Source: RGIG9041 sp045593905 (GTDB taxonomy: Bacteria > Bacillota > Clostridia > Oscillospirales > QAKW01). From it: a stretch of 29,162 nt of DNA. A program made the position numbers and the translations under genes. The notes under the pieces were generated by a model. That model was not told where the DNA came from. It did not search any database and saw only the letters and a program-made list of their open reading frames with translations. Of this stretch, positions 22,771 through 29,162 are shown piece after piece. Within the stretch, counting starts at the first letter, position 1; every line of letters begins with the position of its first letter. The stretch is taken from contig JAZNXL010000017.1 of the NCBI GenBank assembly GCA_045593905.1, forward strand, positions 1 through 29,162, read 5' to 3'.

Positions 22771-23964
22771 ATGGAATACAATTATTACGGTTATAGCGGT
22801 TATACCCCGCCCGAAAAACCAAAAAAAGAAAAAAGGCAGCTTGGCACAGGCGCAGTTGTTGCAATATCGGTAATAATATCGTTTGTTGTTGGTATTTTGG
22901 GCGGATATGTCGGGACATCATACTACAGTCGTCAAAACACCGACGGTTCGTCGGGAGTTGTTATGTATAAATCGGTAACACTAAAAGACCAGAACGGCGA
23001 CAAGGTTAAAAACCAAATGAGCGTTGGCGAGGTTGCCGAGCTTGCAAAAAGCAGCGTTGTTGAAATAACAACCGAAGCGGTTGCAACAGGCAGCTTTATG
23101 ATGCAGTACGTAACCGAAGGCGCAGGCAGCGGTGTTATAATAACCGATGACGGATACATTGTAACCAACCACCACGTTATAGAAAACGCAACATCAATCT
23201 CGGTACGCTTAAGCAACGGCAAAAGCCACAAAGCAACGCTTATAGGCTCTGACCAAAAAACCGACCTTGCGGTAATTAAAATTGACGCAAAAGAGCTTAA
23301 CGCCGCAGTTATCGGCGAGTACAAAGACTGTAAGGTGGGCGACACCGTAGTTGCCATTGGCAACCCACTCGGCGAGCTTGGCGGTACTGTTACTGACGGA
23401 ATTATAAGCGCTCTTGACAGAGACGTTACCATTGATGGAAATATTATGACGCTTATGCAAACCAACACCGCAATTAACCCCGGAAATTCAGGCGGAGGTT
23501 TGTTTAATACAAGCGGGCAGCTAATAGGTGTTGTAAACGCAAAATCTTCAGGCGAGGGCATTGAGGGTCTTGGCTTTGCAATACCGATTGACCTTGCAAA
23601 AACTGTTATTGAAGACATAATAGAGCACGGGTATGTTACAGGCCGCGTCGAGTTTGGGTTTGAGGTTTTAGAAATTTCAGACTATCACTCGGCAATGTAC
23701 TACAGGGTAAACGCACTTGGCGTTTATGTTTACAGCGTAACCCAAAACTCAAATGCAGCCAAAGCAGGTGTTAGAGCGGGCGACTTTATTAAAAGCGTTA
23801 ACGATACAAAAATCGAGTCTGAACAAGATTATAAAAAAGCGACAAAAGGCCTTGGCGTTGGCGACAGCGTTTCACTCACCGTCGAAAGACAAGGTCGAAC
23901 ACAAACCTTTGAAATTGTCCTTGAAGAATACAAGCCGATTTCGCAAGACTCACTTTCGTTCTAA
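22771..23964 (+). CDS. htrA: HtrA/DegP-type serine protease with PDZ domain
   Basis: The 397-aa protein has a short Tyr/Lys-rich cytoplasmic N-terminus, one membrane helix (about 27-48), a trypsin-like domain and a PDZ domain (about 290-395). The catalytic triad is H135 (VTNHHVI), D165 (KTDLAVIK) and S240 (NPGNSGGGLF), all intact. It acts on misfolded proteins outside the membrane. GGAG precedes the ATG. It lies 70 bp after the SLOG gene and ends in a strong terminator. Two-component control by the neighbouring regulator is plausible; no binding site was identified. Confidence 0.95.
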   Translation: MEYNYYGYSGYTPPEKPKKEKRQLGTGAVVAISVIISFVVGILGGYVGTSYYSRQNTDGSSGVVMYKSVTLKDQNGDKVKNQMSVGEVAELAKSSVVEITTEAVATGSFMMQYVTEGAGSGVIITDDGYIVTNHHVIENATSISVRLSNGKSHKATLIGSDQKTDLAVIKIDAKELNAAVIGEYKDCKVGDTVVAIGNPLGELGGTVTDGIISALDRDVTIDGNIMTLMQTNTAINPGNSGGGLFNTSGQLIGVVNAKSSGEGIEGLGFAIPIDLAKTVIEDIIEHGYVTGRVEFGFEVLEISDYHSAMYYRVNALGVYVYSVTQNSNAAKAGVRAGDFIKSVNDTKIESEQDYKKATKGLGVGDSVSLTVERQGRTQTFEIVLEEYKPISQDSLSF

Positions 23965-23966
23965 AT

Positions 23967-23997
23967 AAAAAAGCGGGGTAAAAACCCCGCTTTTTTT
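23967..23997. terminator. Bidirectional terminator between htrA and the small gene
   Basis: Stem AAAAAAGCGGGGT / ACCCCGCTTTTTT with a short A loop is followed by T on the plus strand and, symmetrically, on the minus strand. It serves convergent transcripts. Confidence 0.93.
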
Positions 23998-24000
23998 GGA

Positions 24001-24213
24001 CTAGTCTTTTTTATTGCTGTCCTTTTTGTTAGAATCTTTTTTGTTTGTGTCTTTTCTGTTTTGGTCGTTCATAAGTTTTCTCCTGTTGAAAAATTGTGAC
24101 TGTGACTCCAAAAGTTCGTCGCTGTAATGCAAGATTGCGTCAAAATCATCGGCGCTCATCGGCATATCGCTTCGGTTTTTGTTGTCATAATCAAAGGGAT
24201 ACTGTTCATACAT
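24001..24213 (-). CDS. Small protein with KKDSN-type repeat tail, unrecognised
   Basis: This 70-aa protein starts at the ATG at 24213, which has GAAGGAG at good spacing; a longer frame from 24246 has no such site. It begins MYEQYPFDYDNKNRSDMP and contains ADDFDAILHYSDELLESQ. It ends in three tandem five-residue units (TNKKD, SNKKD, SNKKD), so the tail is strongly charged. The repeats are also imperfect 15-bp DNA repeats. No family is recognised. It is transcribed divergently from mgtE and shares the terminator with htrA. Confidence 0.65.
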   Translation of the reverse strand: MYEQYPFDYDNKNRSDMPMSADDFDAILHYSDELLESQSQFFNRRKLMNDQNRKDTNKKDSNKKDSNKKD

Positions 24214-24309
24214 ATTTTTTATCTCCTTCAATATTGTTATTGACAATATTAAGTCGATTATTATTAGAAAATTTTGCCTAAAATCATTTTAAACCAGGGG
24301 GTGTTTTAA

Positions 24310-25686
24310 ATGAGAGATAATACCATTTTACTTAAAGAAAAAGCACTTTTTCTTTATAATTCAAATAAATTAAAAGATTTAAAGCTTATGCTCTCTGCCA
24401 TAAACGAGGTTGACCTTGCCGAGCTTTTTTACGAATTTGACTCAAAAACAAAAAGCGTTATATTCAGACTGCTTCCAAAAGAGCTTGCCGCCGATGTTTT
24501 TGTTGAACTTGACGAAGACGTTCAAGCCGAGCTTATAACAGGCTTTTCAGACAGTGAAATCTCTAATATTATTAATATGATGTACGTTGACGATGCAGTT
24601 GACGTTGTTGAAGAAATGCCTGCAAACGTTGTACGGCGTGTGCTTGCGCGCGTCGAGCCCGATATGCGTAAAATGATTAACGAAATTTTACGCTACCCCG
24701 AAGACTCGGCAGGCAGTATTATGAACACCGAGTACATCTATTTAAAGCCAACAATGACCGCAAAGCAGGCGCTTTTGCATATCCGCGACACAGGTATTGA
24801 TAAAGAAACGGTAAATACCCTTTACATTATTAACAAACACCGCAAGCTAATGGGCGAAATATCAATACGCGACCTTATATTTTTGCAGCCCGAGCAAACT
24901 ATCGACATTGCGCTTTCTAATAGTGACATTATTTATGCAACAACCACCGACGACAAAGAGTACGTTGCACAAATTTTCAACAAATACTCGCTCACAGAGT
25001 TACCTGTAGTTGACAACGAAAAGCGTCTTGTCGGCATTATCACCGTTGACGACGCGATTGACGTAATTACTGAAGAGGCAACCGAAGATATTGAAGTTAT
25101 GGCAGCGATTACCCCTTCGGATAAGCCGTATCTTAAGCAGTCGGTTTTTGCAATTTTTAAAAGCCGTATACCCTGGCTTTTATTACTTATGCTCTCTGCA
25201 ACCTTTACAGGAATTATAATTTCTAACTTTGAGGGCGCGCTCGCAGTCATACCAATACTAAGCGCGTTTATACCAATGCTGATGGGTACGGGCGGTAACG
25301 CCGGCGCACAAAGCTCTGCCACCGTTAACCGTGGTCTTGCGTTAAAAGAAATAACACTCAAAGATGCGCTAAAGGTTATTTTAAAAGAACTTGGCACATC
25401 GGCACTTTGCGGAGCTTGTCTTTTTGCCGCTATGTTTATAAAAATGCTTACCGTTGACAAGTTTTTAATAGGTAGCGAAATTACAATAAGCGTTGCGCTG
25501 GTTGTAAGCCTTACCCTGTTTTTAACGGTTATGCTTGCAAAAATAACAGGCGGTCTTTTGCCTTTGCTTGCAAAACGGCTTGGGTTTGACCCCGCCGTTA
25601 TGGCAAGCCCGTTTATTACGACAATAACCGACACAGTAACGCTTGCAATATATTTTGTTATTGCAATTAATGTTTTGAACATATAA
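24310..25686 (+). CDS. mgtE: Magnesium transporter MgtE
   Basis: The 458-aa protein has the MgtE N-terminal helical superhelix (about 1-125), paired CBS domains (about 130-255, with YPEDSAGSIMNTEY at the start), and a C-terminal membrane domain of five helices (about 280-458). The last contains the conserved PMLMGTGGNAGAQSSATVNR pore signature. It is a Mg2+-gated channel in the cytoplasmic membrane. GGGGG precedes the ATG. Upstream is a TTGACA (24240-24245) with only a poor -10 (TATTAG), inside the inverted repeat AATATTG-ttattga-CAATATT. That could be an operator. Confidence 0.96.
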   Translation: MRDNTILLKEKALFLYNSNKLKDLKLMLSAINEVDLAELFYEFDSKTKSVIFRLLPKELAADVFVELDEDVQAELITGFSDSEISNIINMMYVDDAVDVVEEMPANVVRRVLARVEPDMRKMINEILRYPEDSAGSIMNTEYIYLKPTMTAKQALLHIRDTGIDKETVNTLYIINKHRKLMGEISIRDLIFLQPEQTIDIALSNSDIIYATTTDDKEYVAQIFNKYSLTELPVVDNEKRLVGIITVDDAIDVITEEATEDIEVMAAITPSDKPYLKQSVFAIFKSRIPWLLLLMLSATFTGIIISNFEGALAVIPILSAFIPMLMGTGGNAGAQSSATVNRGLALKEITLKDALKVILKELGTSALCGACLFAAMFIKMLTVDKFLIGSEITISVALVVSLTLFLTVMLAKITGGLLPLLAKRLGFDPAVMASPFITTITDTVTLAIYFVIAINVLNI

Positions 25687-25715
25687 AAAAGCGAGGCTTT
25701 AAAGCCTCTCTTTTT
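25686..25715. terminator. Bidirectional terminator between mgtE and gpmI
   Basis: A perfect 8-bp stem, GAGGCTTT/AAAGCCTC (25693-25708), has A-rich and T-rich flanks on both sides and serves the convergent mgtE and gpmI transcripts. Confidence 0.9.
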
Positions 25716-25719
25716 GCAT

Positions 25720-27249
25720 TTACTTAATGATTGATTCGCCTGTCATTTCTTCAGGTTGCTCAAGCCCTAACATTTTAAGCATGGTAGGTGCGATGTCACA
25801 AAGTCTTCCGCCCTCACGTAGCTCACAGTCATAACCAACAACACAAAACGGAACAAGGTTTGTTGTATGCGCTGTAAAGGGTGAACCATCAGCTTCATAC
25901 ATTTTATCAGCGTTGCCGTGGTCAGCAGTAATAATAATGCTGCCGCCCATTTTTTCAACTGATGCTACAACCTTGCCAACGCAGGTATCAACTGCTTGAA
26001 CAGCGGCCTTTGCGGCATCAAATATACCAGTATGGCCTACCATATCGCAGTTTGCAAAGTTGAGTATTACAACGTCAAACTTGCCGCTTTCAATATTCTC
26101 GCAAGCTTTTGTTGCAACCTCAAACGCGCTCATTTCAGGTTTTAAATCGTATGTTGCAACCTTAGGCGAGTTAACAAGCACACGCTCTTCGCCCTCTGAT
26201 ATTTTTTCAACACCGCCGTTAAAAAAGAAAGTAACGTGCGCATATTTTTCAGTTTCGGCAATTCTGAGCTGAGTTTTGCCAAGGCTTGAAAGATACTCGC
26301 CAAGGGTGTTGTTGAGTGTTTGAGGTTTAAATGCAACGTGAACATTTGGCATTGACGCATCGTACTGTGTAAAGCAAACGTAGTACGGATTTAAAAATGC
26401 GCGTCTTACAAATCCCGAAAATTCGGCGTCTACAAATGTACGTGTAATTTCACGAGCGCGGTCAGGACGGAAGTTGAAAAATACAACGCTGTCCTTTTGA
26501 CCGATTGTTGCGTTTTCAAGACAAACTGTAGGCACAACAAACTCGTCGGTAATGTTTTTGCCTTCAGCATCAATTTGCTCGTATGATGCGCGGATAGCCG
26601 CAACGGGGTCATTTGCTTTAACGCCCTCGCCGTATGCCATAGCCGCATAAGCCTTTTCTACGCGGTCCCAACGGTTGTCGCGGTCCATTGCGTAGTATCT
26701 GCCCATAACGGTTGCAACCTTACCAACGCCAATCTCGTTGCACTTGTTAACAAGTTCTTCAACAAAGTCAGCACCTGATGTAGGGGCAACATCGCGTCCA
26801 TCAAGGAAGCAATGAATAAATACTTTTTCAAGGCCTTGCTTTTTAGCAAGTTCGAGTATTGCATAAAGGTGGGTGTTGTGCGAGTGCACGCCACCGTCTG
26901 ACATAAGACCAAAAAGGTGTAATGCCGAGTTATTGTCGATTGCGTTTTTAACTGCGCCTACAAGCGCCTCGTTTTCAAAAAAATCGCCATCGTTTATGCT
27001 TTTTGTAATTCTTGTGAGTTCTTGATACACAACACGGCCTGCGCCGATGTTGGTGTGGCCTACCTCTGAGTTACCCATCTGTCCGTCGGGAAGACCAACG
27101 TCCATACCCGATGCACCAATGTAGGTTATTGGGTTTTCGGCAAAAAGTCTTGTAAGATTAGGTGTAAGCGCCGCTTTAATTGCGTTGCCGTATTCACTGT
27201 CGTTTTTACCAAAGCCGTCAAGAATACACAAAACCAAAGGTTTTTTCAT
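25720..27249 (-). CDS. gpmI: 2,3-bisphosphoglycerate-independent phosphoglycerate mutase
   Basis: The 509-aa enzyme interconverts 3- and 2-phosphoglycerate. The metal-binding Asp lies in LCILDGFG (D11). The phosphorylated Ser61 lies in QMGNSEVGHTNIGAGR. RGSD-type substrate residues appear as DGRDVAP and GRYYAMDRDNRWDR. The C-terminal metal site includes ITADHGNADKM. Length is normal (~510). It is the last gene of the pgk-tpiA-gpmI run, 18 bp after tpiA, with AAGGA upstream. Confidence 0.97.
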   Translation of the reverse strand: MKKPLVLCILDGFGKNDSEYGNAIKAALTPNLTRLFAENPITYIGASGMDVGLPDGQMGNSEVGHTNIGAGRVVYQELTRITKSINDGDFFENEALVGAVKNAIDNNSALHLFGLMSDGGVHSHNTHLYAILELAKKQGLEKVFIHCFLDGRDVAPTSGADFVEELVNKCNEIGVGKVATVMGRYYAMDRDNRWDRVEKAYAAMAYGEGVKANDPVAAIRASYEQIDAEGKNITDEFVVPTVCLENATIGQKDSVVFFNFRPDRAREITRTFVDAEFSGFVRRAFLNPYYVCFTQYDASMPNVHVAFKPQTLNNTLGEYLSSLGKTQLRIAETEKYAHVTFFFNGGVEKISEGEERVLVNSPKVATYDLKPEMSAFEVATKACENIESGKFDVVILNFANCDMVGHTGIFDAAKAAVQAVDTCVGKVVASVEKMGGSIIITADHGNADKMYEADGSPFTAHTTNLVPFCVVGYDCELREGGRLCDIAPTMLKMLGLEQPEEMTGESIIK

Positions 27250-27267
27250 AAAAATATCCGTCCTTAA

Positions 27268-28020
27268 TTATTTTGCGGCATTAACGATAATTGCAAAGTC
27301 TTCGGCTTTAAGTGAAGCACCGCCGATAAGACCGCCGTCAATGTGCTCTTTAGCTAAAAGTCCTGCCGCATTTTTTGCGTTCATTGAACCGCCGTACTGA
27401 ATAACGATTTCGTTTGCAACGTCAGCGCCGTAAATTTCTTTTACAACGTTTCTGATTGCACCGTTAACCTCGTCAGCCTGCTCATCGGTTGCAGTTTTAC
27501 CGGTACCGATAGCCCATACAGGCTCGTAAGCAATAACTGTCTTTTTAGCGTCGTCAGCCGAAATGTCTTTAAACGCAATTTTGGTTTGCATAGCAACAGT
27601 TTCAACTGTAATGTTCTTTTCTCTTTGCTCAAGTGTTTCACCAACGCAAACAATAGGAATAAGGTCGTGAGCAAGAGCAGCCTTTAAACGAGCGTTTACA
27701 GTATCGTCGGTTTCGCCAAAGTACTGACGTCTTTCGCTATGGCCGATAATAACATACTCACAGCCGACAGCTTTAAGCATTTCGCCGCTGATTTCACCGG
27801 TGTATGCGCCTGACTCAGCCCAGTGAATATTTTCGGCGCCGATTTTAATGTTTGAACCTTTTGCAGTCTCAACTGCAGTTGTAATATCAATAAAAGGAAC
27901 GCAAAGAACAACCTCACACGAAGCATCTTTAACGAGCGGCTTCATTTCGTTAATGAGCGCTGCAGTCTTTTCGGGGGTGTTGTTCATTTTCCAGTTACCG
28001 GCAATAATATATTTTCTCAT
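27268..28020 (-). CDS. tpiA: Triosephosphate isomerase
   Basis: This 250-aa TIM barrel interconverts dihydroxyacetone phosphate and glyceraldehyde 3-phosphate. Active-site residues are visible: K11 (AGNWKMN), H94 (IIGHSERR), E166 (AYEPVWAIGTG). The phosphate-binding QYGGSMNAKN segment is also present. AAGGAG precedes the ATG. It lies 5 bp after pgk. Confidence 0.98.
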   Translation of the reverse strand: MRKYIIAGNWKMNNTPEKTAALINEMKPLVKDASCEVVLCVPFIDITTAVETAKGSNIKIGAENIHWAESGAYTGEISGEMLKAVGCEYVIIGHSERRQYFGETDDTVNARLKAALAHDLIPIVCVGETLEQREKNITVETVAMQTKIAFKDISADDAKKTVIAYEPVWAIGTGKTATDEQADEVNGAIRNVVKEIYGADVANEIVIQYGGSMNAKNAAGLLAKEHIDGGLIGGASLKAEDFAIIVNAAK

Positions 28021-28025
28021 TGTGA

Positions 28026-29162
28026 TTACTCCTTATCCATAAGACAAGCGATACCGGGAAGCTCTTTACCCTCTAAGAATTCGAGTGAGGCGCCGCCGCC
28101 TGTTGAGATGTGTGTCATTTTATCAGCAAAGCCGAGCTTTTCGATAGCAGCAGCCGAGTCGCCGCCGCCGATGATTGAGATGCCGCCGCTTTCAGCAACA
28201 GCAGTTGCAACAGCTTCGGTACCTGCAGCAAAGTTTTTCCACTCTGAAACGCCCATAGGTCCGTTCCAAACAACTGTGCCTGCGCCTTTGATTGCATTAG
28301 CGAACAACTCACGTGATTTAGGACCGATGTCAAGACCCATCCAGCCGGCAGGAATATCGTCTGAGTTAACTGTCATGTGCTCGGTGTTTTCGTCGTATTC
28401 GCGACCAACCTCGTTGTCAATCGGAATAAGGAATTTAACGCCTTTAGCTTCGGCTTTTTCCATCATTTCTTTAGCAAGCTCAACCTTGTCGTCTTCGCAA
28501 AGTGATGTACCAACTGTGTGGCCGAGTGATTTAAAGAAGGTATAAGCCATACCGCCGCCTACGATAAGTGTATCAACCTTTTCGATAAGGTTGTTGATAA
28601 CGCCGATTTTGTCTGAAACTTTAGCGCCGCCGAGAATTGCAACAAAGGGACGTGCAGGGTCAGCAAGTGCTTTACCCATAACGCCGATTTCTTGTTGAAT
28701 AAGGTAGCCGCAAACAGCAGGAAGGTAATCAGCAACACCTGCAGTTGATGCGTGCGCACGGTGAGCAGCACCAAAAGCATCGTTTACAAAAACGTCTGCC
28801 ATTGAAGCGAGTTCTTTAGCAAACTCGGGGTCGTTTTTCTTTTCGCGTTTGTCAAAACGTGTGTTTTCAAGAAGTAATACTTCGCCTTCTTTTAAAGCAG
28901 CAGCTTTTGCTTTTGCATCTTCACCGATGGTGTCTTTAGCAAATGCAACGTTAACGCCTAAAAGCTCTGAAAGTCTTTTTGCAACAGGAGCAAGTGTAAA
29001 CTTAACTGCATCCTCGGGCTCGCCCTTGGGTTTACCCATGTGTGAACAAAGGATAAGCTTTGCTCCTTTTTCCATTAAATACTTAATTGTGGGAAGAGCT
29101 GCAACAATTCTTTTTTCGCTTGTGATAACGCCGTCTTTCATAGGTACGTTAAAGTCGCATCT
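28026..29162 (-). CDS. pgk: Phosphoglycerate kinase (N-terminus beyond the window)
   Basis: The frame stays open to the right edge, where it reads RCDFNVPMKDG, the N-terminal PGK signature. The true start is therefore outside and only about 15-20 residues are missing. The visible 378 residues include LILCSHMGKPKG, RFDKREKKNDPEFAKELASM, LGGAKVSDKIGVI, the ATP-binding NGPMGVSEW and the C-terminal GGGDSAAAIEK / STGGGASLEFLEG. It makes ATP and 3-phosphoglycerate from 1,3-bisphosphoglycerate. It is followed closely by tpiA and gpmI in a glycolytic operon. Confidence 0.97.
   Translation of the reverse strand, partial: RCDFNVPMKDGVITSEKRIVAALPTIKYLMEKGAKLILCSHMGKPKGEPEDAVKFTLAPVAKRLSELLGVNVAFAKDTIGEDAKAKAAALKEGEVLLLENTRFDKREKKNDPEFAKELASMADVFVNDAFGAAHRAHASTAGVADYLPAVCGYLIQQEIGVMGKALADPARPFVAILGGAKVSDKIGVINNLIEKVDTLIVGGGMAYTFFKSLGHTVGTSLCEDDKVELAKEMMEKAEAKGVKFLIPIDNEVGREYDENTEHMTVNSDDIPAGWMGLDIGPKSRELFANAIKGAGTVVWNGPMGVSEWKNFAAGTEAVATAVAESGGISIIGGGDSAAAIEKLGFADKMTHISTGGGASLEFLEGKELPGIACLMDKE

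Noticed and set aside
24001..24060. Short tandem repeats as a CRISPR-like array
   Set aside because: The units are 15 bp, adjacent without spacers and in frame within a small gene. No CRISPR array or cas gene was seen anywhere in the window.

Overview
The window comes from a low-GC Gram-positive bacterium of the class Clostridia, probably an Oscillospirales/Ruminococcaceae-type gut anaerobe. This rests on the 16S 5' end at the left edge, Firmicutes-style strong Shine-Dalgarno sites and promoters, and a gene set with RNase Y, an FtsK/SpoIIIE translocase and an SsbA-type SSB. I read the lineage by eye; no search was run.

Layout. Positions 1-597 hold the 5' end of a 16S rRNA gene (minus strand), its promoter and leader. 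Positions 598-12709 form an AT-rich cargo island that I interpret as one complete transposon of 12,112 bp. It has 23-bp terminal inverted repeats (22/23 identical) and an 8-bp target duplication (gatttatc). It is inserted exactly in the loop of what was a perfect 11-bp-stem terminator downstream of rpsR. Positions 12734-29162 are ordinary chromosome: rpsF-ssb-rpsR, fruK with a coupled lipoprotein gene, rny, ftsK with a two-component system and a SLOG-family gene, an HtrA-type protease, a small repeat-tailed protein, mgtE, and the glycolytic run pgk-tpiA-gpmI.

The transposon carries two IS1595-type (ISXO2-like) transposases in tail-to-tail orientation. One is an ordinary 350-aa protein. The other is an ~836-aa fusion of an HNH/EndoVII 'LHH' nuclease-like domain, a zinc-ribbon/DDE transposase core and a C-terminal series of helix-turn-helix-like modules. 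Next come a small DNA-binding protein, a ~305-nt presumptive non-coding RNA, a tyrosine recombinase flanked by a perfect 20-bp inverted repeat (a likely invertible promoter cassette), a type IIG-like restriction-modification enzyme, and a small membrane protein. A second, related ncRNA/leader follows, and then a four-gene operon encoding a tiny charged protein, a membrane-anchored triple zinc-ribbon protein, a zinc-ribbon/J-domain protein and a basic protein. A large structured terminator closes the operon.

Working model (inference): the element is a terminator-targeting IS1595-family transposon. Its restriction enzyme appears to be switched on by inversion of the recombinase cassette. Its distal operon appears to be transcribed only through the terminator of the second RNA. 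The two related RNAs flank the recombinase/restriction module. The strongest candidates for something undescribed are the nuclease-transposase fusion, the RNA pair and the terminator-loop insertion.
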